The position numbers were made by a program, and so were the translations under genes. Shown here piece after piece: positions 19,701-24,888 of a stretch of DNA of 24,888 nucleotides. The stretch is from a virus. The notes beneath the pieces are model-generated. The model ran no database searches, had not been told where the DNA came from, and was given only the letters and a program-made list of their open reading frames with translations. The stretch lies in the IMG/VR virus record IMGVR_UViG_3300017730_000077, positions 1 through 24,888 of that record; one strand, given 5' to 3'. The number at the start of each line of letters is the position of its first letter. Positions within the stretch are counted from its first letter, which is position 1.

Positions 19701-20173
19701 GGGTAGAATTATCATCAGTAACAAACCCGTTCGAATCAACAGAAGATTTTGCAGAATATAAATTTAAATTACCAGCTAAAGGTTCTAACGCAGCAGGACT
19801 TAATGGTACAGTATTTGAATATGATGTAAAATCAGTAGCAAGCATCTCAGCTGTAGCAGGCACAGGTTATACTAGTGTTCCTACAGTAACAATTACAGGC
19901 GGTGGAGGTTATGGAGCTACAGCAGTAGCGTCGATAAATGGTAGTAACCAAATTTCCGCAATAACGGTTACCAATCCAGGTAGAGATTATACTTCTACAC
20001 CAACAGTTACAGTAACAGGAGGCGGTGGCTCGGGTGGCGACGGTACTGCTACTATAGGTACTGTTACACATTCAGGCTTTAAGACCTTTGCGGTTAAGGT
20101 TGTGCCTTTAAGTTCAACAACATCTAAAGTTCCTTTCTTTAAGGACTTAAGAGCAATAGCATTACAGGCATAA
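13727..20173 (+). CDS. Giant DUF4815-like tail/baseplate structural protein
   Basis: At 2148 residues this is the largest gene here. The N-terminus ([40 protein letters not shown] at about 26-45; [11 protein letters not shown]) is the start typical of the DUF4815 family of marine T4-like structural proteins. Residues to about 1290 are beta-rich with [14 protein letters not shown] and a helical segment [19 protein letters not shown]. Residues about 1298-1412 and 1444-1458 are proline-rich, followed by an Arg-Gly run ([16 protein letters not shown], about 1475-1490) and a conserved C-terminal module ([37 protein letters not shown]). Two YTSAP pairs sit at about 1688-1760 and 2037-2116. Its slot after gp8 is that of T4 gp9-gp10, so it may replace the pin or fibre-anchoring proteins. 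That is inferred; the name gp10 is not given because homology is not visible. Confidence 0.8.
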   Translation: MALNLNTSPYYDDFSDDKRFHRVLFKPGVAVQARELTQLQTILQDQLDKGFGFVIQEGAVITGCAESTESVNWIKVNDTDAAANAIDNTTLANFVGKEISGGTTALQAKIIAVETGAVGDAPNLKTLYLKYLNSSTSYTNFTSGEELTVYTPNTGPGNSATDLNGFTFVVNNLTGNNFTAKYYGATNRVTLQPGIIYARGSFIKTDTISCLVDKYNELLPKNVGFVVEESIAGAATDSSLLDPAQGSFNYNAPGSDRLKFTVTLKAFDKSATKPENFYTYAHFQDGAIQQISLKDSPLHGVGNILANRTYDESGNYLVKGNTVSLREHLDENNNGGIYSASNGGSKDALMIQVDPGVAYVGGHKRELLSSKRIPFMKPTMNVTKESQPISTSYGNYVLIDNITGTFDVDGGEKIDLFNNTAGAGGAGAKIGEAKIRQLVYESGTIGSTAAQYRLYLYDIQMLSGDFTAVKSVDFNNGETWGGVGNTVQESSKAVLKESKVNKLVYRLPFKNIKTLKAETGNTYDYTFQYQKEFNIELAAGTGKASITLSGNETFPYSGTLTDTQKQDFIAIAKVGFTQNSATIAAGQYLDLTSNNSNATVTVTGSQAIEIDLGGAVTGTGTIRVYANVQVADANPIAKTLNASQYVKIDTGTHVAGTTGEYNLGLVDLYKIESITAGTNSDYTTGQVDVTADFRSITGQQDSFYGQAKIFQRGTSTLNLTTNRYIVVKLSVFSQTISGPSFACLDSYPVDDATATLPADKIRTENVPLYNSQKYGDFDLRDSIDFRPYVANTATLTGTLGSATVNPTNDKLINKPGQGLSNPVPTKTFSTDLKYYQGKKLRLVLDFDGEYRIVEGSYSDNPTMPAEPANSMTMALLDLPPYPSLSPQSGKLAGRLDYTATIKNVSQKRFTMKEIGGLEQRIKNLEYYASLNLLETFAKDQTIVNSSGIDRFKNGILVDPFTGHNVGSVLDPNYKISIDPKLKHARPFFVLENIRTQLFHNISSTATYTGTALRQTGANITAPYNTKILTEQQQASQTENLVKELTFFWNGDMVLTPDVDNFVDTSVQPAVNRNFDGNYDAWENMANAWGTQWGSWEDSGAANVTTSTESINGFGTNGNGGALATFTTTTTEQTQVRQGIGLDVSAGTESQSLGEKVVDMAFAPFMRSQLIFVEANRLKPLTRVYPFFDGEDVSANCTMDDGSTTTLTTNANGTIIVRFTLPTGRFKTGQRVFKLIDDANNQEKTAKTSANAIFESSGFIQQKQDTILGFKTANVASSAFSDSQVVTDTSMSYSIGTGAPLPPPPAPVIINNPPVEIITIQPVPVPVPQIVIQPIPDPGLPSPWPPTSSLTTPAPQPPVPVPPVPPTPTVTVTLPWTPPVTPDIQPPPPLPVPEPPVVIQDPPPDVVPWNPGFPIRGQGAGGWPNIIIDMGDGIGNLVLPDIIIPASPPPPPPLPVVTAWEAPELDFGENFGWSPFRGGRSGRGRGRDPLAQTFTVSGMPGGIFITDIDVYFKTKPETGANGVIMEIREVINGVPGPRIIPNGTKKLHRNRINTSSESGGVTSFVPTSFVFDQLVYLQNDTEYCFVPKPENDDEGYELYISELGENQIGTTERITKQPHGGIMFSSANDRTWSPNQSKDIMFRLNRANFKLGTTTGKLANENLDWINFSSTSTGEDINWTPGNFIHGFHTTSVTAGAGYTSAPTVVVTNTGTNGTGFAATATVSGGAVTGITVTNPGTGYTSAPTLVLTGGGYTTQGAVTIQIKNGLIENYNSLDKQLTVNRQGDLAPFLVGDVIGNADGYATIGSFTDKVINEIALNGATILPTPAVALLAKIAINETSAASAVGADGVSETYTDIDFNVTTKLEKEHRIYSRSNELNSIAAGGYANNKTALVELQFTTQQENVSPIISMDQMDLLCIANSVNNDSTNEDTRYKGNASSRYITRRVVLEDGQDAEDLEVYLDAAIPTEGSLKVYGKMLNSADESDFQDDLGWVELSSVTNPFESTEDFAEYKFKLPAKGSNAAGLNGTVFEYDVKSVASISAVAGTGYTSVPTVTITGGGGYGATAVASINGSNQISAITVTNPGRDYTSTPTVTVTGGGGSGGDGTATIGTVTHSGFKTFAVKVVPLSSTTSKVPFFKDLRAIALQA
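17618..17965 (+). repeat. Proline-rich stalk region of the giant protein
   Basis: About 115 residues rich in Pro and Val ([50 protein letters not shown]) with no matching repeat register at the DNA level. A second short run ([10 protein letters not shown]) lies near 18060-18100. It probably forms an extended polyproline II linker between the N-terminal part and the C-terminal module. Confidence 0.85.
18790..19000 (+). repeat. YTSAP-type repeat pair, giant protein, first location
   Basis: Two copies ([18 protein letters not shown] and [20 protein letters not shown]) in the C-terminal part of the giant protein, more alike to each other than those in gp8. Confidence 0.82.
19836..20070 (+). repeat. 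YTSxP-type repeat pair, giant protein, C-terminal location
   Basis: Two copies ([20 protein letters not shown] and [20 protein letters not shown]) followed by Gly-rich loops ([20 protein letters not shown]). They sit inside the last conserved domain, just before the C-terminal strand. Confidence 0.82.
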
Positions 20174-20174
20174 G

Positions 20175-20405
20175 ATGAATACTTTACCTACTGGACTTAT
20201 AAATATAGAGGGAGAACGAGATTTAGTTAGAGATCGTAATTCCAAAGCCTTACTCAATACAAACAATGAAAGTCTTAAAGCATATAAAATTAAAAGAAAT
20301 GCTAATAATAAGATCCTAGAGTATGAAAATGATATAAATACTTTAAAGACAGAAATTGTTGAGATAAGAAAAACATTAGAACTTTTAGTCAACAAAATTA
20401 CATAG
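20175..20405 (+). CDS. Small coiled-coil protein of the tail module
   Basis: A 76-residue protein, highly charged. The first 40 residues include NIEGERDLVRDRNSKALLNT, and residues about 42-74 form a predicted heptad coiled coil (ILEYENDINTLKTEIVEIRK). It starts two bases after the giant gene's stop, with only a weak CAGG ribosome site, so coupled translation is likely. Small coiled-coil proteins at this spot are common in marine T4-like phages; they could be trimerisation adaptors or fibre chaperones, similar in kind to T4 gp57A, but no sequence link to gp57A is visible. The coding call is supported by strict packing between neighbours and normal codon use. Confidence 0.7.
   Translation: MNTLPTGLINIEGERDLVRDRNSKALLNTNNESLKAYKIKRNANNKILEYENDINTLKTEIVEIRKTLELLVNKIT
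20198..20205 (+). promoter_or_regulatory. Weak candidate late promoter inside the coiled-coil gene
   Basis: Exact TATAAATA 216 bases before the next gene start. It lacks the AG flank of the intergenic copies and may be a chance match in AT-rich coding sequence. Confidence 0.2.
20333..20340 (+). promoter_or_regulatory. Possible late promoter for the fibre genes
   Basis: Exact TATAAATA followed by CT, as in the gp25 promoter, 74 bases before the 20414 start and inside the 3' part of the coiled-coil gene. Predicted +1 near 20346 would give a leader containing the AGGAAG ribosome site near 20406. Confidence 0.45.
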
Positions 20406-20413
20406 GAAGATAA

Positions 20414-20944
20414 ATGGCAACTTTAACATTAAGATCAGCAAAAGGTAGTCCTCTTACAAATAATGAGGTTGACGCTAACTTTACCAATCTTAATACTGAC
20501 AAATACGAATCAGGAAACAATGCCGTATTCGGCACACTTTCAGGTACGACAGTAAGTGCTACAACTGTGGCTACAACGGGTTCACTAACTGTAGGAGGTT
20601 CTTCTACATTAAGTGCAACAACAGCAGTCTCAGCAGCAGGTACTGATTTGGCAGGAGCTACAGCCCTAACTAAGTCATATAATATAGTTACTACAGCAGC
20701 AGCTAATGCAGGAGTTAAACTTCCTGATTGTGCAGCTGGCTTAGAAACATTTTTATTAAATGACACCTCAAACAATTTAAAAGTATATCCTCTATCAGGA
20801 GAGACTATTGATGGTGGTGGCAGCGGCATAGCAGTAGATTTGGCACCAGGACATTCATTGAAACTGGTGGGAGTAAGCGCAACGAAATGGAACAGGTTAA
20901 GCCCTGTTATCATTTATAATTCATCAGGAACAAGAGTAAACTAG
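20414..20944 (+). CDS. Tail-fibre-type structural protein
   Basis: A 176-residue protein whose N-terminus KGSPLTNNEVDANFTNLNTD (10-29) is a common opening of fibre and fibre-like proteins in marine T4-like phages. Residues 40-75 are a Thr/Ser/Val run of short strands (LSGTTVSATTVATTGSLTVG), typical of trimeric fibre shafts. The remaining part has a beta-rich head (KLPDCAAGLETFLLNDTSNN, LKVYPLSGETIDGGGSG, SLKLVGVSATKWNRL), which resembles the small domain often found in distal tail proteins. A ribosome site AGGAAG is just upstream. No transmembrane or catalytic motif is seen. It probably forms a short fibre or fibre adaptor with the next gene. Confidence 0.75.
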   Translation: MATLTLRSAKGSPLTNNEVDANFTNLNTDKYESGNNAVFGTLSGTTVSATTVATTGSLTVGGSSTLSATTAVSAAGTDLAGATALTKSYNIVTTAAANAGVKLPDCAAGLETFLLNDTSNNLKVYPLSGETIDGGGSGIAVDLAPGHSLKLVGVSATKWNRLSPVIIYNSSGTRVN

Positions 20945-20955
20945 GAAACAAATAA

Positions 20956-22242
20956 ATGAGACCACTAAGAATTAAAGCATCAGCATATCCTGTTAGTTCA
21001 GGTAATCTACAAGGATTACAAGAAATGACAGATACTGAAATCGAACAGTATTACAGTGCAATACTTACAAAAGATTTCGCAGACAATCATGATGGAACAA
21101 ATACTGGTGAAATAAACATTGGTGGTTCAGGAACAACTATCGGTACTGCAACAGATACAAAGAGAGATGACGCAGTAGGAACACATCCTACAGACGGAGC
21201 ATCTTCTACAGTTACTACTTACACAGCTAAACAAGTAGAAACCACAGTATCCGAAAGTGTTACAAATAGACCTTTAGGGTATGTATCCTCAGGCACAGTA
21301 GGTATACACGAATTCGATGATACAGAAATAGACACAGATATTTTAGATAAGGTAGCTGATGACTTTGTTGCACAAGGCAACTATACAATAGGTCAATACT
21401 CATTAGCAGCATCAACACCTTCAGGTGGAACATGGACATCTAGATATACATTAACAGATACCCAAGTAGATGGTACCACTGCTAACATGTATATTTGGCA
21501 AAAGACAGCAGCAACAACAGCAGCTGTAACTAATTACAAACCTCTTAAAGTTAAAGATAGTGGAGCCGGTGTACAAGAAATGACTGTTGCAGAGATGGAA
21601 CAGCAAATGCCTAACTTTAGAAACTATATTATTTCTAGTGGTAAAGGTAAATATGTATTACAAGCAACTGCACCAGGGTCAGGTACATGGGTACAACAAG
21701 GAGACGCAGGCGGTTATACAGATACTAAGAAAGATGTAGCATCCGAAAATTACACAGGCGCTTATGCAGGAGCTTATACTGGAGCCTACACAGGCGGTTA
21801 CACAGGAGCTAAAAATTACGGTGGAACATATACAGGAACCTCAGCATACGCAGGCAGTTATACAGGTGCCAAAAGTTATGCAGGAGCTTACACAGGAACA
21901 TCTGGTTATTCAGGCACATACCAAGGAACATACACAGGAAACTACGCAGCAGATTACTCAGGTTACGCAGGAACATCTTACGCAGGAGATTATACAGGTA
22001 ACTATGTAGGATATTATACAGGTGCTAAAAACTACACAGGATATTATACAGGAACCTCAGCATACGCAGGTAGTTATACAGGTGCTAAAAACTATGCAGG
22101 CACATACACAGGAACCTCAGCATACTCAGGTACATATTCAGGTACATACACAGGTTATTATTCTGGTACATACGCAGGCGACACAATTAAATCTTCAAGC
22201 TCAACAGTCAGTACGGTAAAATTGTGGTTAAGAACTGCTTAG
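20956..22242 (+). CDS. Tail fibre with Tyr-Thr-Gly repeat domain
   Basis: A 428-residue fibre. The N-terminus has LQGLQEMTDTEIEQYYSAIL (about 19-38), and a related copy recurs at about 206-220 (GVQEMTVAEMEQQMPNFRN), each near a segment of the form Y-x-L-x-A-x-x-P-x-x-G-T-W, so the N-terminal 260 residues contain an internal duplication. From about 262 to 412 the sequence is a tetrapeptide array, Y-[TA]-G-x, with interspersed GAKNY and GTSAY blocks. These are organised into 20-residue units and a 72-residue higher-order repeat. The protein ends in an ordinary polar tail (TIKSSSSTVSTVKLWLRTA) that could be a capping strand. AGGAAA near 20943 is the ribosome site. It is the last gene of the fibre set and likely touches the host surface, but the receptor is unknown. 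Confidence 0.82.
   Translation: MRPLRIKASAYPVSSGNLQGLQEMTDTEIEQYYSAILTKDFADNHDGTNTGEINIGGSGTTIGTATDTKRDDAVGTHPTDGASSTVTTYTAKQVETTVSESVTNRPLGYVSSGTVGIHEFDDTEIDTDILDKVADDFVAQGNYTIGQYSLAASTPSGGTWTSRYTLTDTQVDGTTANMYIWQKTAATTAAVTNYKPLKVKDSGAGVQEMTVAEMEQQMPNFRNYIISSGKGKYVLQATAPGSGTWVQQGDAGGYTDTKKDVASENYTGAYAGAYTGAYTGGYTGAKNYGGTYTGTSAYAGSYTGAKSYAGAYTGTSGYSGTYQGTYTGNYAADYSGYAGTSYAGDYTGNYVGYYTGAKNYTGYYTGTSAYAGSYTGAKNYAGTYTGTSAYSGTYSGTYTGYYSGTYAGDTIKSSSSTVSTVKLWLRTA
21740..22182 (+). repeat. Tyr-Thr-Gly tetrapeptide array with a 216-base higher-order repeat
   Basis: DNA built from 12-base units such as TACACAGGAGCT, encoding Y-T-G-x. One block starting at 21805 (GAKNYGGTYTGTSAYAGSYT, then GAKSYAGAYTGTSGYSGTYQ) recurs at 22021, exactly 216 bases (72 residues) later. 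The two copies agree at most positions over about 47 residues. Within each block there is also a 20-residue period. Other frames of the array stay open for up to 81 codons as a by-product of the repeat. Confidence 0.92.
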
Positions 22243-22249
22243 TTAGCAG

Positions 22250-22257
22250 TATAAATA
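22250..22257 (+). promoter_or_regulatory. T4-type late promoter for the glycosyltransferase operon
   Basis: Exact TATAAATA in the 36-base gap after the fibre gene. Predicted +1 is near 22263, giving a 16-base leader with GGAG at 22270-22273 before the ATG at 22279. It shares the AG flank with the gp25 promoter. Confidence 0.72.
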
Positions 22258-22278
22258 AAGTTACATTATGGAGATATT

Positions 22279-22791
22279 ATGGCAAAGAAGAAGGCTATAC
22301 CTTTAAAAATTGAGATTGATCCTGCAGACATAACAACTGTAGAAAACGAACCTCCCAAAGAAAAGAATTTTAAATACGCTGCTCCCTATTGGTCTAATAA
22401 AGAGCGTAAACATATTGTCGTTACATTAGAATATAATGATGGTAGAAGAGCCACCGCATCTGTCCAAGATATGGATGGTACAAATCCAGACTACAAAGCA
22501 ATATTAGAAGAATTTGGAGAGGAAGTTCTCGATAAAAATACAGAAGAAGGTATTAGAAGAAGAGATGAAGGTATTAAAAAGAGACTCCAAAGAAAAGAAA
22601 CAGAGGCAGTTCGTGCCAAACAAGAACAATTATTCGGTGCTAAGTTACAAGCATTTGAAATAGAGGCAGTTAAAGACTCTTCTAATATAGAATTAAAAAG
22701 ACTTATTCGTAAAGCCAAATCTCCAATGGAAGTTAATGCCTATACAACTATATTATTAATGGAGTCATTGGATGAACAAAATAAATCCTGA
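22279..22791 (+). CDS. Uncharacterised charged protein downstream of tail fibre
   Basis: A 170-residue protein with no family I can name. It has a basic, Lys-rich N-terminus (MAKKKAIPLKIEIDPADITT), a small beta domain with aromatic residues (KYAAPYWSNKERKHIVVTLE, DGRRATASVQDMDGTNPDYK; about 32-75) and a long charged helix (about 80-130, RRRDEGIKKRLQRKETEAVR) likely to form a coiled coil. The gene opens its own late transcript right behind the fibre and overlaps the glycosyltransferase start, a position where phages often encode fibre-assembly chaperones. That is a positional guess; a structural role is equally possible. Ribosome site and start are clear. Confidence 0.65.
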   Translation: MAKKKAIPLKIEIDPADITTVENEPPKEKNFKYAAPYWSNKERKHIVVTLEYNDGRRATASVQDMDGTNPDYKAILEEFGEEVLDKNTEEGIRRRDEGIKKRLQRKETEAVRAKQEQLFGAKLQAFEIEAVKDSSNIELKRLIRKAKSPMEVNAYTTILLMESLDEQNKS

Positions 22792-23521
22792 GGATTTTCC
22801 TGAAAACGGTTTTTTAATCGTAGCTTCCAAACATGAAAGATTCTACAAAGCAGCTATAGAATGTGCAGAGTCTGTAAAACTATTTTATCCTGAAGCACAC
22901 ATAACAGTATTCGTCGATCACGAAGAATGGATTAAGCCTAGTGATTGGAATGTAGCAGATTATATTATATCATGGGAAGTACCTAAACATATAAGAGCTA
23001 AACTATGGGCACTAGGACAAACACCTTACTCAGGCAAAACATGTTATCTAGATGCAGATATGTTATGTCAACATGAAGATATAGAATTTGTATTTGATCA
23101 ACTACCAGATGATTTAGATTTAGTCTTTACAAAAATTAGAGCATACAATGCTAAAGTAACAAAACTATCTAACACAGAAGAAATGACAATGCACTGTGGA
23201 ATGTTTGTTTATAGAAATAATCCACAGACAATTAAGTTAATGGAATCCTGGTATGGAGAATATTTAAAACAAACAGAACAAACAGTAGATGGTTTATATG
23301 TAAATGACATAGGCGGATATCCAGATGATGTTAGACAATGGGACACATTTACAATGTGGAAACTTCTAACATATTCAGATCATGGAGTTGAGTGGGGAGA
23401 AGATATGCCTGTTCGTTGGAACTTTATTAATGGCCACATGTATGAAGAACTTGAAGGAGATGAAATTGTTATGTGGCATTACTCTATTCCTTCACATGAA
23501 ATATATTTAAAGAAAAAATGA
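22772..23521 (+). CDS. GT-A-fold glycosyltransferase (GT8-like)
   Basis: A 249-residue protein. It starts with a beta strand GFLIVASKHERFYKAAIECA (13-32), then ITVFVDHEEW (44-53), the segment AKLWALGQTPYSGKTCYLDA (76-95) with the DxD metal/sugar-nucleotide motif Asp94-Ala-Asp96, then MTMHCGMFVYRNNP (138-151) and RQWDTFTMW (188-196), ending in IVMWHYSIPSHE (232-243), whose His is in the place where GT8 enzymes carry a metal ligand. This order (strand, K-W-x-L, LDAD, N/HxGxxxYR, Q-D, H) is that of small GT-A transferases. The donor and acceptor are unknown; DNA, virion protein or host glycans are possible. It overlaps the previous gene (GGAG at 22761-22764) and shares ATGA with the next, so all three are probably co-translated from the 22250 promoter. 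Confidence 0.72.
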   Translation: MNKINPEDFPENGFLIVASKHERFYKAAIECAESVKLFYPEAHITVFVDHEEWIKPSDWNVADYIISWEVPKHIRAKLWALGQTPYSGKTCYLDADMLCQHEDIEFVFDQLPDDLDLVFTKIRAYNAKVTKLSNTEEMTMHCGMFVYRNNPQTIKLMESWYGEYLKQTEQTVDGLYVNDIGGYPDDVRQWDTFTMWKLLTYSDHGVEWGEDMPVRWNFINGHMYEELEGDEIVMWHYSIPSHEIYLKKK

Positions 23522-24162
23522 TTTGGACTGATATATCAGATGAAGTTAAAGGCATGTTGGAACCATATTCAGAATGGTTCTTTAGACAAGATCTTACACT
23601 CTTAAATAAATTAGCAAAAGACAATCCTAAGAATACAGATACAATGGAGAACGGATGTTCAATAGAGTATCTAGATAAAGTAGTTAAAGCAGACGGACGC
23701 CATGAAGGGTATCCAGAAATTTCATATAGTTACGATTTAAAAATGGGCAACATAGGAGAGTTCCAAGAAAGATATCAGGAACTATCTACAGAATTATGTA
23801 CATGGTTGGGAGCTCGCAACGAGGCTGTCCATGTATATTATCCTAAGAATGGATTCATGAGTTGGCATAATAATTGGAATGCACATGGATACAACATACT
23901 ATTATCCTATACAGAAAACGGCGGTGGGTTCTTCAAATATAGAGATCCACTAACACATGAAGTCGTTGAAATGTTAGATCCTGGTGGCTGGTCTTGTAAG
24001 GTAGGATACTATGGCAGGGGTAGAGAGCCCGATAAAGTCTACTATCATACTGCTGGAACACACGAACCACGCCTTACATTAGGGTTTGTTATCCCTAATA
24101 TTGACATGTGGCGGTGTATGATTGAAGATATCTCTGGAAAAGATGCTTCACATCTCTCCTAA
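23518..24162 (+). CDS. 2OG-Fe(II) oxygenase-like protein (double-stranded beta-helix)
   Basis: A 214-residue protein with the layout of a small 2-oxoglutarate/iron dioxygenase. After a helical N-terminus come a strand AVHVYYPKNGFMSWHNN (103-119), YNILLSYTENGGGFFKYRD (125-143, the usual G-G-x-F turn), ATG-like surface loops, GWSCKVGYYGRG and VYYHTAGTHEPRLTLGFVIP (174-193). His117 and the H-x-N pair, His177 and Arg185 (eight residues after His177) are in the positions of the metal HxD, second His and 2OG-binding Arg. The Asp of HxD is an Asn here (Asn119), which is unusual and might lower or change activity. Substrate unknown. ATGA overlap with the glycosyltransferase indicates one operon. Confidence 0.6.
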   Translation: MIWTDISDEVKGMLEPYSEWFFRQDLTLLNKLAKDNPKNTDTMENGCSIEYLDKVVKADGRHEGYPEISYSYDLKMGNIGEFQERYQELSTELCTWLGARNEAVHVYYPKNGFMSWHNNWNAHGYNILLSYTENGGGFFKYRDPLTHEVVEMLDPGGWSCKVGYYGRGREPDKVYYHTAGTHEPRLTLGFVIPNIDMWRCMIEDISGKDASHLS

Positions 24163-24200
24163 ACCCTTGTTCTTACAGTAAAAAAGATTTCAAAATAACC

Positions 24201-24222
24201 CAAAAAAAGGTTGACCTTTGGT
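24201..24222. other. Imperfect inverted repeat at the late-module end
   Basis: CCAAA (24201-24205) pairs with TTTGG (24218-24222), and inside GGT pairs with ACC around a two-base loop. It covers the -35 element of the promoter at 24212-24240, so an operator is as likely as a weak terminator. No U-tract follows, so I do not call it a terminator. Confidence 0.3.
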
Positions 24223-24240
24223 TCGTCAGAGTGCATAATG
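24212..24240 (+). promoter_or_regulatory. Sigma70-like promoter for the next gene unit
   Basis: TTGACC at 24212-24217 and CATAAT at 24235-24240 are separated by 17 bases, close to the host housekeeping consensus and to T4 early promoters. It lies in the largest gap of the window (24163-24273), between the oxygenase and the 143-residue gene. GAGGA at about 24262-24266 is the ribosome site. No T4 late octamer is present in this gap, so it likely marks a switch to early or middle expression. Confidence 0.7.
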
Positions 24241-24273
24241 TATGTATATTAAATAAAAAGTGAGGACTTAAAT

Positions 24274-24705
24274 ATGTATTTAAAAGACAGAGTAGTAATA
24301 GCAGGCCAGTATGTAGACAAACAAAGATTTGGAATGGCCAGCATCCATGATGAGAACAAAACTTTTACAGGTGATGTTCTATACAAAAGCCAAATAAGAA
24401 CAGCACCAAGTGGTTATTCTTATGATAATTCCATTGAAACAAAATTCCAAGACACAGCTCAAGTAGATGGGCTTACAGTATGGAAATCAAATGGTGAAGT
24501 TCCATTCGCAGACATGTTATTAGACTTTGTACAAATTGGTGGCATAACTTTAGAACAAGCAGAGTTTTCATTACTCCAAAGACAAAAAGATTCTAGTGCA
24601 AGTCTTGAAACTCTGTACAGAGCAGACGACGGCAATGTTTACTTAGGCGAAGGTGCCCTAGACTATAGAGACGAAAGACTAGCAAAAATAGCGGAGGCAG
24701 CGTAA
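24274..24705 (+). CDS. Unknown 143-residue phage protein, start of a new module
   Basis: No family recognised. The protein is acidic and soluble, with strand-like starts (YLKDRVVIAGQYVDKQRFG), a middle segment ETKFQDTAQVDGLTVWKSNG and a helical C-terminus (EQAEFSLLQRQKDSSASLET; DYRDERLAKIAEAA). No signal peptide, transmembrane helix or zinc motif is visible. It is the first gene after the structural block and is preceded by a sigma70-like promoter, unlike the late genes, so it is probably expressed early or middle. Its stop overlaps the next start (TAATG), suggesting that it works with, or is at least co-regulated with, the WGR-like gene. Confidence 0.7.
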   Translation: MYLKDRVVIAGQYVDKQRFGMASIHDENKTFTGDVLYKSQIRTAPSGYSYDNSIETKFQDTAQVDGLTVWKSNGEVPFADMLLDFVQIGGITLEQAEFSLLQRQKDSSASLETLYRADDGNVYLGEGALDYRDERLAKIAEAA

Positions 24706-24888
24706 TGATATTTCCTTTACCAACACTTTACAAAAGAGACACGAACGGAAACATTCGTGAACTAACAGTTGAATATTCTAATGGTGTGATGAATGCTACT
24801 AGAACTATTGCAGGCATAAAAGACGGCAACCTAGTTACTAGTGGCTGGAAAGATGCTTACGGAAAGAACGAAGGCAAAGCAAATGCTA
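24705..24888 (+). CDS. WGR-like domain protein, N-terminal part (possible DNA ligase or related)
   Basis: The window ends after 61 codons. The visible N-terminus (MIFPLPTLYKRDTNGNIREL, then TVEYSNGVMN, IAGIKDGNLVTSGW, KNEGKANA) shows the alternating strands and the pattern L-Y-K-R-D-x-x-G-x-x-R ... G-x-K-x-G-x-x-V-x-S-x-W ... G-K-N-x-G-K-x-N-A of a small WGR-like nucleic-acid-associated domain. In several phages I recall this domain at the start of longer proteins, including some annotated as ATP-dependent DNA ligases, but the ligase core (K-x-D-G) lies beyond the edge. Only the domain call is supported; the enzyme is an open question. Start by TAATG overlap. Confidence 0.5.
   Translation, partial: MIFPLPTLYKRDTNGNIRELTVEYSNGVMNATRTIAGIKDGNLVTSGWKDAYGKNEGKANA

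Noticed and set aside
20398-20913. Minus-strand open frame of 171 codons opposite the 20414 fibre gene
   Set aside because: The plus-strand gene has recognised fibre motifs, a ribosome site and coherent neighbours; the antisense frame has no ribosome site and an unusual composition.
21740-22182. CRISPR array reading of the regular 12-base repeats
   Set aside because: Units are directly adjacent, in frame with the fibre gene and have no spacers, so this is a protein repeat.
21740-22182. Collagen-like fibre repeat
   Set aside because: Glycine recurs every four residues and not every three, with aromatic Tyr in fixed register, so it is not G-x-y collagen.
21764-22219. Two open frames rich in Gln/His/Thr on the plus strand overlapping the fibre repeats
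   Set aside because: They are alternative readings of the Y-T-G-x DNA repeat; repeat DNA with few stops stays open in other frames, and there is no ribosome site or neighbour support.
24201-24222. Rho-independent terminator after the oxygenase gene
   Set aside because: The stem is short and interrupted, AT-rich, and no U-tract follows; it instead overlaps a promoter -35.
1-24888. Integrase, transposase, tRNA genes or attachment sites
   Set aside because: None could be recognised on either strand; all gaps between genes are short and hold promoters or ribosome sites only.

Overview
The window is part of the virion-structure module of a T4-like contractile-tailed phage (marine T4-like myovirus). 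The order gp53, hub, spike, gp25, gp6, gp7-like, gp8 on one strand is the T4 baseplate order, with gp4 and tail-tube-type genes close by. The DNA is AT-rich, genes are tightly packed with many TAATG or ATGA overlaps, and exact copies of the T4 late-promoter octamer TATAAATA lie in the intergenic gaps. The style (DUF4815-type giant tail protein, a gp5 without lysozyme, YTSAP-type repeat domains, a 2OG oxygenase-like gene beside a tail fibre) resembles marine phages of cyanobacteria and SAR11 (Pelagibacter). The low GC content fits a low-GC host such as SAR11, but no host marker is present, so the host is an inference.

Layout. At 1-1252, on the minus strand: gp4 (head completion), a 203-residue protein that may be gp2-like, and the start of a tail-tube-superfamily protein. 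Positions 1253-1300 hold two opposed late promoters. At 1301-13723, on the plus strand: gp48-like tube cap, gp53, a gp27-position hub protein, a gp5 spike without lysozyme, an unknown 201-residue protein, gp25, gp6, a large gp7-like protein, a small conserved virion protein and gp8. At 13727-22242 come the distal tail genes: a 2148-residue DUF4815-like protein with a proline-rich stalk, a 76-residue coiled-coil protein, and two fibre-type proteins, the second ending in Tyr-Thr-Gly repeats. At 22279-24162, behind their own late promoter, are an unknown 170-residue protein, a GT-A glycosyltransferase and a 2OG-Fe(II) oxygenase-like protein. At 24163-24273 the late module ends and a sigma70-like promoter opens a new unit with an unknown 143-residue gene and the start of a WGR-like gene.

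How they work together. The hub, spike, wedge proteins (gp25, gp6, gp7, gp53, gp8), tube cap and tube build the baseplate and tail. The giant protein and fibres form the host-contacting periphery. gp4 and perhaps the 203-residue protein finish the filled head. The glycosyltransferase and oxygenase lie directly after the fibre and may modify virion proteins or host surface glycans. The points most worth attention are two late promoters placed so that transcription should start on the A of the start codon, face-to-face late promoters with overlapping 5' ends, one beta-rich repeat module inserted in three different baseplate or tail proteins, a tail fibre with a 72-residue higher-order repeat, and the hydroxylase-plus-glycosyltransferase pair beside a Pro/Thr/Tyr-rich adhesion apparatus. 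No tRNA, CRISPR array, insertion sequence or integrase was seen, and no gap without a gene is longer than about 110 bases.
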